NCBI GenBank assembly: GCA_027449125.1
Contig: DAIDME010000102.1
Coordinates: 1 to 64,000 of the forward strand
Reading direction: 5' to 3'
DNA: 64,000 nucleotides
Source of the DNA: Solirubrobacterales bacterium
GTDB taxonomy: Bacteria; Actinomycetota; Thermoleophilia; Solirubrobacterales; Solirubrobacteraceae
Shown in pieces: positions 24,165-33,307 of the stretch. The notes beneath the pieces were generated by a model, which ran no database searches, had not been told where the DNA came from, and saw only the letters and a program-made list of their open reading frames with translations. Position numbers and translations under genes: made by a program. Within the stretch, counting starts at the first letter, position 1. Every line of letters begins with the position of its first letter.

Positions 24165-25924
24165 GCCCGCGGTTTCAGTTGCGCGCCGCGATCAGCTCGT
24201 TCCGGTACCACGAGCAGGGGCCGGCGGTCCTCACCGGCATCGAGCTGTCGTTTCGGCCTGGGGAGCTGGTGGTGATCGCGGGCCCGTCGGGAAGCGGCAA
24301 GTCGACGCTCGCGCTGGCGCTCGCCGGCCTGGTCCCGGGCCGGGTCGGCGGTCGCCTGGACGGGCAGGTGATGCTGGACCGAGGCGGCGACGGCACGGTG
24401 GATCTGACGAGCGTGCCGCTGCACGAGGCGGCCCAGCATGTCGGCATCACCTTCCAGAACCCCGAGTACCAGCTGATCCAGTACCAGGTCGCGGCGGAGG
24501 TCGCCTTCGGCCCGGAGAACCTCGGGCTGCCGCACGAGGAGGTCGTGAGGCGGGTCCACGCCGCGCTGGCGGCCGTGCGCGCGGAGGAGCTGGCCGGGGA
24601 GGCGATCGGCAGCCTGTCCGGCGGTCAGAAGCAGCGGGTCGCGATCGCCGCGGCCCTGGCGATGGCGCCCCCGCTGCTGGTCCTGGATGAGCCCACATCC
24701 GACCTGGATCCGGTCGGCACCCAGCAGGTGATGGAGATCCTCTCAGGGCTGAGCCACGAGCGCGGGCACGGCGTGGTGCTCGTCGAGCACAAGCTCGACG
24801 AGGTCGTCCGCTACGCCGACCGCGTGATCCTCGTCGACGGCGGCCGCGTGGTCGTCGACGAACACCCGCGCCGCGCCTTCACGCCCACGGCCCGCTGGCA
24901 CGCGGCGGGGGTGAGGCCGCCGGAGCTCGTCACGCTCGCCGAGCTGACGCCCGAGTGGTTTGCGTCCGGCGTACCGCTAACGGTTGAAGAGGCCGCGCAG
25001 GCGCTGGCCGATGCTGGGATCCAGTCGTGCGCGGCGCGCCGGGCGCCGTCGCCTCCGGCCGCTGACGCGCCGCGTCCGCGCGCCGCGTCCGCGATGGAGG
25101 TGTGCGGCCTCTCGGTCTCCTACAAGCAGAAGCGGGCCCTCGGCGACGTGAGCCTGCGGATCGCGGAAGGGGAGTGGGTTGCGCTTGTCGGGGCCAACGG
25201 CTCCGGCAAGACGACGCTTGGCGCTGCGCTGATGGGCTTTGTGACCCCGGACACGGGTACCGCGACGTGCTTCGGCGAGCCGGTCAGGTTCGGCCGGATC
25301 GCCAAGCAGGCAGACCGTGTCGGCTACCTGTTCCAGAACGTCGACGACATGCTGTTCGGCGCGAGCGTCGCGGCGGAGCTCGAGTTCACCTCCAGGCATC
25401 AGGTGGCCGCCGGTGGCGACGCGCCCGCGGCGGCGGAGGTCGCCACGCTGATCGGCCTGGAGGGCAGGTGGGAGGCCCACCCCTACAACCTGAGTGGCGG
25501 TGAGCGCCAGCGTCTCGCGCTGGGCGCGCTGCTGACCCGGGCACCGCGCGCGCTGATTCTCGACGAGCCGACCACCGGCCTGGACGAGGTGCACGCGGAG
25601 GCGCTCTTTGACCTGCTGGCGCGCGTGCGCACCGCGCTCGGCTCGCTGACCTGTGTGCTGATCACCCACGACATGCGGCTCGTGGCGCGCTTCGCGGACC
25701 GTGTCGTTGCCCTGCGCGCCGGCGAGGTCGTGCTCGACACGAGCCCACGGCGAGCCTTCGCGCAGGGGCGGCTGCTCGCGGACTGCGGTGTGCGCCCACC
25801 TGAGATAGCCGCCCTCCACAGCCTCCTGGACCCTGACGCCGAGGAGGTTGCGGTGAGCGCCCATGAGCTCTCGAGCCTGCTCTCACCCAGCCGCGAAAGG
25901 AGCCTGCATGCCGCACTTCGTTGA
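24161..25924 (+). CDS. Fused double ATPase of an ECF transporter
   Basis: The 587-residue protein has two ABC ATPase domains in tandem. Domain 1: Walker A GPSGSGKSTLALAL, Q-loop FQNPEYQLI, signature LSGGQKQRVAIA and Walker B LLVLDEPTSDLDP. Domain 2: Walker A GANGSGKTTLGAAL, Q-loop LFQNVDDM, signature LSGGERQRLALG and Walker B LILDEPTTGLDE. Both sets are complete, equivalent to EcfA1 plus EcfA2 (CbiO-like) in one chain. It powers import with EcfT encoded downstream. The ATG at 24161 overlaps the previous stop. Confidence 0.9.
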   Translation: MSPRFQLRAAISSFRYHEQGPAVLTGIELSFRPGELVVIAGPSGSGKSTLALALAGLVPGRVGGRLDGQVMLDRGGDGTVDLTSVPLHEAAQHVGITFQNPEYQLIQYQVAAEVAFGPENLGLPHEEVVRRVHAALAAVRAEELAGEAIGSLSGGQKQRVAIAAALAMAPPLLVLDEPTSDLDPVGTQQVMEILSGLSHERGHGVVLVEHKLDEVVRYADRVILVDGGRVVVDEHPRRAFTPTARWHAAGVRPPELVTLAELTPEWFASGVPLTVEEAAQALADAGIQSCAARRAPSPPAADAPRPRAASAMEVCGLSVSYKQKRALGDVSLRIAEGEWVALVGANGSGKTTLGAALMGFVTPDTGTATCFGEPVRFGRIAKQADRVGYLFQNVDDMLFGASVAAELEFTSRHQVAAGGDAPAAAEVATLIGLEGRWEAHPYNLSGGERQRLALGALLTRAPRALILDEPTTGLDEVHAEALFDLLARVRTALGSLTCVLITHDMRLVARFADRVVALRAGEVVLDTSPRRAFAQGRLLADCGVRPPEIAALHSLLDPDAEEVAVSAHELSSLLSPSRERSLHAALR

Positions 25925-26876
25925 CCATCTGATGCTGCACACGCTGGTCGGCCGCACGGCGATCGCCTGGGCGATCAGCTTCCTGGTGCCGCTGATCGGC
26001 CCGGCGCTCTTCATCCGCTTCGTCGGCATCCGCGGGTTGCGCAACGTGCTCACCTACGAGCCGTCCGCCTCGGTGATCCACCGGCTCGACCCACGCCTGA
26101 AGCTGCTCTACCCGGCGCTGATCGGCGTGCTCTCGGTGCTGCTCTCCTGGCGCTGGGTCTACGTGCTCTTCGGCCTGACGCTGATCCCCTGGGCGCTGTT
26201 GCGCCCGTCGATGGTGCGCGTGCGCATCCTGACCGTGATCGTCGTGGCGCCGGCGCTCCTGTCGGTCTGGTCCCAGGGCCTCTACTACACGACGCCGGGC
26301 GACCACCTGATCTTCGCCTACCCGATCACGATGGCCTGGGCGGGGACGGCCGGCCTGTCCACGGCCGGGCTCGTCTACGGGGCCCACGAGGCGGCGAGGG
26401 TGCTGGTGACCGCGTCCGCGGCGCTCGTCTTCGTGTTCACGACACAACCCTCCGATGTGGTGTGGGCCACAAATCGGCTGCTGGTCTCCCAGCGGCTCGG
26501 GCTGGCGCTGTCGGTCGGTGTGCGCTTCCTGCCGAACCTGTTCGAGCGCCTCAACCTGGTGATGCGCGCCGCCGAGGTCCGCGGCTACGACTTCTCGCGC
26601 CCGGATCGCTGGTGGCGTCCGCGGCAGACGGTCGGCTACGCGCGTCGCATGCTCCAGGCGCTGCCGCTTTTGACCGTGCCGATCCTGGTCGGTTCGCTGC
26701 GCGGCTGCCGGCAGATGGCGCTCGTCGCCGACTCGCGCGCGCTGGGCGTGACGAAGCAGCGCAGCACCTACCGGACCGTGGCGCTCGGCGTCGCCGACCG
26801 GGTCGCGCTGGTCTGCGGGGTGCTGCTGGTGGCCGGCACCGCGGTGGTCATCAACTTCGGCGGTGGGCGGTTCTGA
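25908..26876 (+). CDS. ecfT: ECF transporter transmembrane protein EcfT
   Basis: The 322-residue protein has several membrane helices and the two coupling motifs of EcfT/CbiQ proteins, here AAEVRGYDF and ADSRALGV (variants of A-R-G), in the cytoplasmic helices that contact the ATPases. The ATG at 25908 follows AAAGGAGCCTGC and overlaps the ATPase gene by 17 bases. It is the energy-coupling subunit linking the double ATPase to the substrate-binding protein. Confidence 0.85.
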   Translation: MPHFVDHLMLHTLVGRTAIAWAISFLVPLIGPALFIRFVGIRGLRNVLTYEPSASVIHRLDPRLKLLYPALIGVLSVLLSWRWVYVLFGLTLIPWALLRPSMVRVRILTVIVVAPALLSVWSQGLYYTTPGDHLIFAYPITMAWAGTAGLSTAGLVYGAHEAARVLVTASAALVFVFTTQPSDVVWATNRLLVSQRLGLALSVGVRFLPNLFERLNLVMRAAEVRGYDFSRPDRWWRPRQTVGYARRMLQALPLLTVPILVGSLRGCRQMALVADSRALGVTKQRSTYRTVALGVADRVALVCGVLLVAGTAVVINFGGGRF

Positions 26877-26929
26877 ACGGGCAGAGCGTCGATCTGGGCG
26901 CCGCGCTGAGCGGGCCGCTGGGTTCCTGG

Positions 26930-28081
26930 GTGCAGGAGGTCGGTGCGCACACGGAGGCCGACCCGGCGGCGTTGATGCTGAGCGCGCTGGTCGCCTTTGG
27001 CGTGGCAGCCGGCTCCGGCCGCCACATGATGGCCGGCAGCCGTCCGCAGAGCGGGCGCCTGTTCGTGATGCTCGTGGCGCAGAGCCCAAAGTCCAACCGC
27101 GGACTCTCGTGGGCGCTCACCCGTGACCTGCTGGAGGTGATCGACCCGCGCCTGGCGCACGCACGTGTGCTCATGGGCCTGGGGACCGGCAGGCCGTTGA
27201 TCGACGCGCTGACACCACGCCGCTCCGCCTACGCGGACGAGCGCCTGCTGGTCTTCGAGCCCGGGGTGACGCGCGCGCTCGCGATCGCCTCGCGGCCCAG
27301 CTCGCCGCTCGCCTGGCTGTTGCGCAACGCCTGGGACGGTGCGCCGATCGAGCTTCCCGGACAGGCGCGGCGGCTGGTGGTCGAGCGCCATCACGTCGGC
27401 GTGATCAGCCACGCGACGATCGACCAGCTGCGCCCGCAGCTGACGCTGACGGACGCCTCCGCCAGCTTCGTCAACCGCTTCGTCTACGCGGTGCTCAAGC
27501 GGCAGCGCAGCGTACCCGACGAGGGCAACGTCCCGCCCGAGCTGCACCTGCGCCACGGTCGCCCGCTCGCGCGGGCTGCGGCCGCCGCCCGCGCGCCGGC
27601 CCAGGTGCAGCGCACGCCCGCCGCCGAGCGGCTGTGGCGCGCCGCCTACGAGGAGCTCTCCGAGGACGACCCCGATGGATTGCTCGGCATAGCCCTGGCG
27701 CGCAGCGCCCGGCACGTGCTGCGCATGTCCCTGATCTACGCGCTGGCCGACGGCGCCGAGCGCGTCGGTCCCGGACACGTCGAGTCGGCGCTCGCGCTGT
27801 GGCGCTACACGCGGGCGAGCGCGGTGCAGATCTTCGGCGACCAGCCGGGCGACGGTGTCAGCCGCCGCCTGCTCGCGGCCGTGCGGGCCGCCGGCCCGGC
27901 GGGTCTCACCCTCACCGAGCAGGCGGCGCTCTTCGGCCGCAACGTGCCGGCCGCGAGGATCGACGAGGCACGCCTGGGGCTCGAGCGCTCCGGGATCGTC
28001 GTCACGGCCGCCGAGCGCCGTGCGGCCGCCGGCCGGCTCGCGCGCGTCACGCGCCTGGCCGAGCCCCAGCGCGGGGTTTGA
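26930..28081 (+). CDS. DUF3987-like protein of unknown function
   Basis: The protein of about 383 residues resembles the C-terminal DUF3987-type domain found in actinobacterial primase/ATPase-like proteins: HTEADPAALMLSALVAFGVA, GSRPQSGRLFVMLVAQSPKS, RLLVFEPGVTRALAIA, ADGAERVGPGHVESALALW and a C-terminal winged helix. A proper Walker A is not visible. Similarity seems to begin upstream near 26880, but the first ordinary start in frame is GTG at 26930; a CTG at 26873 overlapping the ecfT stop is possible. It follows ecfT directly, an odd partner for a transporter. Its end overlaps hutF by 35 bases, tail to tail. Confidence 0.65.
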   Translation: MQEVGAHTEADPAALMLSALVAFGVAAGSGRHMMAGSRPQSGRLFVMLVAQSPKSNRGLSWALTRDLLEVIDPRLAHARVLMGLGTGRPLIDALTPRRSAYADERLLVFEPGVTRALAIASRPSSPLAWLLRNAWDGAPIELPGQARRLVVERHHVGVISHATIDQLRPQLTLTDASASFVNRFVYAVLKRQRSVPDEGNVPPELHLRHGRPLARAAAAARAPAQVQRTPAAERLWRAAYEELSEDDPDGLLGIALARSARHVLRMSLIYALADGAERVGPGHVESALALWRYTRASAVQIFGDQPGDGVSRRLLAAVRAAGPAGLTLTEQAALFGRNVPAARIDEARLGLERSGIVVTAAERRAAAGRLARVTRLAEPQRGV

Positions 28082-29243
28082 GCGCCGCGATCGCGCCCGG
28101 CTCCGCGCAGGTTGCAAGCGCGTAGGTCAGGTCGGGCTCGGAGATGCCTCGGATGGAGGGGTGGTTGGGGTCGAGTTCGAGTGTCGCCGGGTTGGCGTCC
28201 AGGCCGAGGCTGGCGGCGCCGTCGCGGGCGAGCTCGCCCCAGAGCTCGCCGGTCCTGGCCAGCAGGCCGTTGCGCGAGAGGCTGATCCGGCGGGCGATCC
28301 CTTCGAGCTCGCGCGTCTCCTCGAAGGGGTCGATGCGGACGTTCGAGTCCGAGCCGATCGCGATCCGCACGCCGGCGTCGCGGTAGCGGATGGCTGGGAA
28401 GAAGCCGTCGCCGAGGTTGGCTTCGGTGGTGGGGCAGGCGGCCACGATCGTCTGTGAGCGTGCGATCAGCTCGAGGTCTCGCCTGCTCACGTGGATCGCG
28501 TGCACAAGCGTGGTGCGGGGCCCGAGGAAGCCGTGCTCGCTGAGCAGCTCGATCGGCGAGCAGCCGTGCTCGGCCCGGCACTCCTCCAGCTCGCGCGGCT
28601 GCTCCTGCGCGTGGATGTGGCACACCAGCCCGTGGCGGCGCGCGTAGGCGGCGATTGGCGCAAGCCAGGAGGCGGGCACGGCACGCACCGAGTGCGCCGC
28701 GATCCCGACGTGCACCCCGGGGCGGCCCTGGGCCCAGGCGCGCAGCGCATCCACACGCTCCAGAAACGTCTCCACGTCGGGGTCGCAGAAGCGTCGCTGG
28801 CCCGGCCCTGGCGCGAGGTCGGCGCCGCCCCGCCAGCCGTTGCGGTGGTAGGCGGCGGGCAGGAGCACCAGCTCGATCCTGGCCTCGAGCGCCGCGTGCG
28901 CGAGCGCCTTGGCGAGCTCATTGGGGTCCGCGTAGGGGGTCCCGTCCGGCTGGTGGTGGACGTAGTGGAACTCCCCGACGGTGCCGTAGCCGGCCGCCAC
29001 CATCTCCCTGTAGGTGGCAAGCGCGACCGCATAGATCGAGTCGGGGTCGATCGCCGCGACCGCCGCGAACATCGCCTGGCGCCAGCTCCAGAAGTCATCG
29101 TCGGCCCGGGTGGCGCTGAGCCGCTCGGCGGCGCCGCGCATGTCGCGCTGGAAGGCGTGCGAGTGGACGTTGACCATCGCGGGGATGAGCGGCGCGGCCC
29201 CTCCGCCGCCGATGTCGGCGCCACGGGGCTCGCGGGCGCTCAT
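28047..29243 (-). CDS. hutF: Formimidoylglutamate deiminase
   Basis: The 398-residue amidohydrolase-superfamily enzyme converts N-formimidoyl-L-glutamate to N-formyl-L-glutamate and ammonia. Metal-site segments are NVHSHAFQRDMRG, HIHAQEQPRELEEC, LVHAIHV and AIGSDSNVRIDPFEE. It is the last gene of the hut operon, overlapping hutI as ATGA. HutF requires a downstream deformylase to reach glutamate; the M20 hydrolase at 32021-33307 is the candidate. Confidence 0.9.
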   Translation of the reverse strand: MSAREPRGADIGGGGAAPLIPAMVNVHSHAFQRDMRGAAERLSATRADDDFWSWRQAMFAAVAAIDPDSIYAVALATYREMVAAGYGTVGEFHYVHHQPDGTPYADPNELAKALAHAALEARIELVLLPAAYHRNGWRGGADLAPGPGQRRFCDPDVETFLERVDALRAWAQGRPGVHVGIAAHSVRAVPASWLAPIAAYARRHGLVCHIHAQEQPRELEECRAEHGCSPIELLSEHGFLGPRTTLVHAIHVSRRDLELIARSQTIVAACPTTEANLGDGFFPAIRYRDAGVRIAIGSDSNVRIDPFEETRELEGIARRISLSRNGLLARTGELWGELARDGAASLGLDANPATLELDPNHPSIRGISEPDLTYALATCAEPGAIAALKPRAGARPGA

Positions 29244-30499
29244 CAGGCCGATCCCTCAAAGCGCCAGCGGTGATCTTCGCGCACCCACACCGGCACCCCG
29301 GCCACCAGCACCGCCGCCACAGGGTTGTGGCCGAACCGGTAGGGGATGTGGCCGGCGGGGCAGTCGAGCAGCAGCACGTCGGCGCGGCGGCCGACCGTCA
29401 ACGCGCCCAGCTCACGCGAGCGGCCGATCACCCAGGCGGCGTTCAGGGTGAGCGCGAGCAGCGCCTCCTTCACGGTCCAGCCGTAGCGGCGCACCGCGAG
29501 CCCGGCGATCAGCGGCAGCGAGACGATCGGTGAGGTGCCGGGGTTCAGGTCGGTCGCGAGCGCGCACACGACGCCCGCGTCCGCGAGCTCGCGCGCGGGC
29601 GGGGTGTGCTCTGCGCCGATGAACTCGGCGCCTGGCAGCAGGACCGCGGCGCACTCAGTGCCCACCAGCGCCGGGATGTCAGCGGCGGGCATACAGGAGA
29701 GATGGTCCACCGAGCGCGCGCCGGCGGCGACCGCGACCGGCACCGAGCCGTAGCTGGAGAGCTGCTCCACGTGCGCCCGCAGCGCCAGGCCGTGCTCACG
29801 CGCCAGCGCGCCCATGCGCGTCAGCTCGTCGTTTGAGAACGCCACCGACTCGACGAAGATGTCGAGCGCCTGCGCCCGCGTGTGCGCGCACACCGCGCCG
29901 AGCATCCCCTCCACCTCATCCATCCAGCCGGCGGCCGTGTGGCCGTCGGGTATCGCGTGGGCGAGCAGGGCGGTCACCGCCACCGGCTGCTCGACGCCCG
30001 CGGCGAGCTCGCCGGCCAGCCGCAGCGCGCGCAGCTCTCCCGCCACCGACAGCCCGTAGCCGCTCTTGGCCTCAAAGGCGGTGGTGCCGTGGCGCAGCAT
30101 CTCGGCCGCGAGCGCCCGCGCCTGATCGAGCACCTGCGTGTCCGCAGCGTCCGCCAGCGCGCGGGCGCTCGCACGGATGCCGCCGCCCGAGCGGGCGATC
30201 GCTTCATACGGCTCACCGGCCACGCGCCGTGCATACTCCTGCGCCCGCCAGCCCACGAACGGCAGGTGCGTGTGACAGTCGACCAGGCCGGGCAGCACGC
30301 TCAAGCCCGCGCAATCAACCCGCCGGCAGGATGAGTCGGCCTCAAAGCCAGCGATCAGCCCTTCGTCTGAGACGACGACGTCGCCCGGCTCGAGCGTGAG
30401 CTCGCCGGCGCGGCTCTGGGGCAGGCGCTCGGCGCTCTCGGCGTCTGGTGGCAGGCGCAGGAGCTCGGCGGCGCCGGAGAGGGCGATTGGGGCGCTCAT
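29243..30499 (-). CDS. hutI: Imidazolonepropionase
   Basis: The 418-residue amidohydrolase opens the ring of 4-imidazolone-5-propionate to give N-formimidoylglutamate. Key segments are LPGLVDCHTHLPFVGWR (metal His pair), RHGTTAFEAKSGYGLS, LRAHVEQLSSYG, SVDHLSCM and LATDLNPGTSPI with the catalytic Asp. It overlaps hutH upstream and hutF downstream by four bases each, indicating coupled translation. Confidence 0.95.
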   Translation of the reverse strand: MSAPIALSGAAELLRLPPDAESAERLPQSRAGELTLEPGDVVVSDEGLIAGFEADSSCRRVDCAGLSVLPGLVDCHTHLPFVGWRAQEYARRVAGEPYEAIARSGGGIRASARALADAADTQVLDQARALAAEMLRHGTTAFEAKSGYGLSVAGELRALRLAGELAAGVEQPVAVTALLAHAIPDGHTAAGWMDEVEGMLGAVCAHTRAQALDIFVESVAFSNDELTRMGALAREHGLALRAHVEQLSSYGSVPVAVAAGARSVDHLSCMPAADIPALVGTECAAVLLPGAEFIGAEHTPPARELADAGVVCALATDLNPGTSPIVSLPLIAGLAVRRYGWTVKEALLALTLNAAWVIGRSRELGALTVGRRADVLLLDCPAGHIPYRFGHNPVAAVLVAGVPVWVREDHRWRFEGSA

Positions 30500-32028
30500 C
30501 CGAGCGCCCCAATCGCCCTCTCCGCGGCCTCGACGATCGCGCCGCTCGCGACCAGCCCGGCAACCCGCTCGAGCTCCGGCGCGGGGCTGCGGTCCGGGCC
30601 GGGACGCGGGTCGATCAGCTCCGTCACGGCCGCCGTCGCCGGCGCGGCCTCGAGCGGCGCGCGCAGCTGCAGCGCGCGCGCCGAGCAGAGCAGCTCCACG
30701 GCCAGGATCCGGGTGAGGTTGGCGAGCGCGAGCCGCAGCTTGCGCGCGGCGCTCCAGCCCATTGAGACGTGGTCCTCCTGCATCCCCGAGGTCGGGATCG
30801 AATCGACGCTCGCGGGCGCCGCCAGCCGGCGGTTCTCGGCCACCAGCGCCGCCGCCGTGTACTGGGCGATCATCAGCCCCGAGTCGACCCCTGGGCTCGC
30901 GCCCAGGAACGCGGGCAGCCCGATCGAGCGCGTGACGTCGAGCAGCCGGTCGACGCGGCGCTCCGCGATCGCGCCGATCTCGGCGGCGGCGATCGCCATG
31001 AAGTCGGCCGCGAAGCCGAGCGGGATGCCGTGGAAGTTGCCGTTGGACACGAGCCGCCCGTCGTCGAGCACGCTCGGGTTGTCAACGGCGGAGCCGAGCT
31101 CGATCGCCACCACCCCGCGCGCGTGGGCGAGCACGTCGCGGGCGGCGCCGAGCACCTGCGGTGCGCAGCGCATCGAGTAGGCGTCCTGCACCCGGTTGTC
31201 GTGCTCGCGGTGGGAGGCGACGATCTCAGAGCCCGCCATCAGCCGCATGAGGTTGGCGGCGCTGGCAGCCTGCCCGGCGTGCGGGCGCAGCGCCTGCACG
31301 GCCGGGTCAAAGGCTGAGTCGGTGCCGAGCAGCGCCTCGACGCTCATCGCCGCCGCCACGTCGGCGCTGCGGCAGAGAAGCTCCAGATCCACGCACGCCA
31401 GGCACAGCATCCCGAGCATCCCGTCGGTGCCGTTGATCAGCGACAGGCCCTCCTTGGGCCCGAGCTCGAGCGGCTCGAGCCCCGCCTGCGCGAGCGCCTC
31501 GCCGCCCGGCAGCCGCCGCCCCCGGGCATCCACGGCCTCGCCCTCACCGAGCAGCACCAGCGCACAGTGCGCGAGCGGCGCCAGATCGCCGCTCGCACCG
31601 AGCGACCCGTACTCGGGCACGACCGGCGTGACGCCGGCGTTCAGGAGCGCGAGCACCTGCGCGACCGTGCGCGGGTGCACGCCCGAGTAGCCCAGCGCCA
31701 GCGTGCGGGCGCGCAGCAGCATCATCGCGCGCACCACCTCGCGCGCCACCGGCTCCCCCATGCCGGCGGCGTGCGAGCGCACCAGCGAGTGCTGCAGCGC
31801 CGTCCACTGCTCGCGCGCGATGCGCGTGGTCGACAGCGCCCCGAACCCGGTCGATACGCCATACACCGCCGCTCCCGACTCGGACAGGCGCACGATGCGC
31901 TCGTGGGCGCGCGCGATCCGGGCCTTCGCGTCCGGGTGAAGCTCCGCGGGCGCGCCGGCGCGCGCGACCAGCACGACGTCCTCCGGCGCGAGCGCCGGGC
32001 CACCGACCAGCACAGTTCTCTCAGACAT
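30496..32028 (-). CDS. hutH: Histidine ammonia-lyase
   Basis: The 510-residue enzyme removes ammonia from histidine to form urocanate. The Ala-Ser-Gly triad that forms the MIO cofactor is in GSLGASGDLAPLAH, and GVSTGFGALST and NGNFHGIPLGFAAD are also typical. The ATG at 32028 is chosen because MSERTVLVGG fits the usual start; longer readings run into the previous gene. It overlaps the M20 hydrolase stop by eight bases. Confidence 0.95.
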   Translation of the reverse strand: MSERTVLVGGPALAPEDVVLVARAGAPAELHPDAKARIARAHERIVRLSESGAAVYGVSTGFGALSTTRIAREQWTALQHSLVRSHAAGMGEPVAREVVRAMMLLRARTLALGYSGVHPRTVAQVLALLNAGVTPVVPEYGSLGASGDLAPLAHCALVLLGEGEAVDARGRRLPGGEALAQAGLEPLELGPKEGLSLINGTDGMLGMLCLACVDLELLCRSADVAAAMSVEALLGTDSAFDPAVQALRPHAGQAASAANLMRLMAGSEIVASHREHDNRVQDAYSMRCAPQVLGAARDVLAHARGVVAIELGSAVDNPSVLDDGRLVSNGNFHGIPLGFAADFMAIAAAEIGAIAERRVDRLLDVTRSIGLPAFLGASPGVDSGLMIAQYTAAALVAENRRLAAPASVDSIPTSGMQEDHVSMGWSAARKLRLALANLTRILAVELLCSARALQLRAPLEAAPATAAVTELIDPRPGPDRSPAPELERVAGLVASGAIVEAAERAIGALG

Positions 32029-33307
32029 CTGCAAGCGCTCCGCTCTCCTGGTTTGCAAGCTCGAGCAGCACATCGGTCAGCGCGCCGATCCCGGTCAGGC
32101 AGTCCTCGCTGCGCGCGTGCTCGCGCGGTGAATGGCCGGCGCCGCCGTCACTGCGCACGAACAGCATCGCCGTCGGCACGCAGGCGGCCAATGCCCCCGC
32201 GTCGTGCCCGGCGCCGGTCGCCATCGGCAGCGCTCGCAGGCCCCGCTCGGTGAGCACCGCCGCCACACGCGCGCGCAGTGCCGGCGAGAACTCGACCGCC
32301 GGCGTGAAAGACTCGCGTCGCATCTCAACACGCACGCCATCGTGGTCGGCCCGCGCGCGTATCGCGGCGAGCACATCATCGACGGTGCCGGCAACGGTGC
32401 TCTCCTGCGCGGCGCGGACGTCGAGCCAGGCCGAGACCCGCTCGGCGACCGCGTTGGTCGCGTTCGGCGATACCTCGAGCTTGCCAACCGTCGCAAGCGC
32501 GCCGTGGCGCAGGGCCGCGGCGTGGGCGGCGCTGACCGCCTCCGCGAGCGCCAGCATCGGGTCTCGGCGCGCGTCGATCGGCGTCGTGCCGGCGTGCGCG
32601 GCCTCGCCGTGCAGGTCGAGTCGCCAGCGCCCGTGCGGCATGATCCGGGTGCCGAGCGCGAGCGCTGCGCCCTCCCGCTCGAGCAGCGTGTCCTGCTCGA
32701 TGTGCAGCTCCACCAGCGCGCCGATCTGCGCGAGGCGCTCGGGTTCGGGCCCGATCCCGTCCGGGTCCACCCCGAAGGCGCTGAGCGCGTCGCGCAGGCT
32801 CACGCCGTCACGGTCGCGGCGCTCCAGCGCCGCCGCCACGTCCAGAGTGCCGCAGAGCGCCCGGCTGCCGAACGTCGGGGAGTCGAAGCGCCCGCCCTCC
32901 TCGTCGGCGAACGCCACCACCCCCAGCGTGACGGCGGCCAGCGGGCCGCCGTCACGGCCGCCGAGCTCACGTCGGCGGGCGGCCAGATGCACCGCGACGA
33001 ACCCGGCCACCACGCCCAGCGCGCCGTCGTAGCGCCCACCCTCGCGCACGCTGTCCAGGTGGCTGCCGCTCACCACCGCGCCGGGGCCGCGCTCGCCGAG
33101 CCACGCCCACTGGTTGCCGCACGCGTCGCGCTCGGGCTCGAGGCCGAGCGCGCGTGCCGTCTGATCGAACCACCGCGCGGCCGCGGCCGCCTCGGGCGTC
33201 CACGCCAGCCGGGTGGTCGCGCCCGCCGCGTCCAGGCCGATCGCGCTCAGCTCGCGGAACAGCCGCTCGAACAGCTCGTGGGCGTATGCGTGCTCGACCG
33301 GGTCCAT
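32021..33307 (-). CDS. M20-family amidohydrolase (allantoate/carbamoyl-amino-acid type), probable N-formylglutamate deformylase
   Basis: The 428-residue metallopeptidase-fold enzyme has GSHLDSVREGGRYDGALGVV (metal ligands), AFADEEGGRF (catalytic Glu pair), ELHIEQDTLLE, GEAAHAGTTPIDARRDPM and GAGHDAGALAACVPTAMLFV. By family it hydrolyses allantoate or N-carbamoyl amino acids. Here it sits second in the hut operon, and no hutG is present although hutF is. The same family occurs with hut genes in Streptomyces, so it probably removes the formyl group from N-formylglutamate. That assignment is inference. Confidence 0.85.
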   Translation of the reverse strand: MDPVEHAYAHELFERLFRELSAIGLDAAGATTRLAWTPEAAAAARWFDQTARALGLEPERDACGNQWAWLGERGPGAVVSGSHLDSVREGGRYDGALGVVAGFVAVHLAARRRELGGRDGGPLAAVTLGVVAFADEEGGRFDSPTFGSRALCGTLDVAAALERRDRDGVSLRDALSAFGVDPDGIGPEPERLAQIGALVELHIEQDTLLEREGAALALGTRIMPHGRWRLDLHGEAAHAGTTPIDARRDPMLALAEAVSAAHAAALRHGALATVGKLEVSPNATNAVAERVSAWLDVRAAQESTVAGTVDDVLAAIRARADHDGVRVEMRRESFTPAVEFSPALRARVAAVLTERGLRALPMATGAGHDAGALAACVPTAMLFVRSDGGAGHSPREHARSEDCLTGIGALTDVLLELANQESGALADV

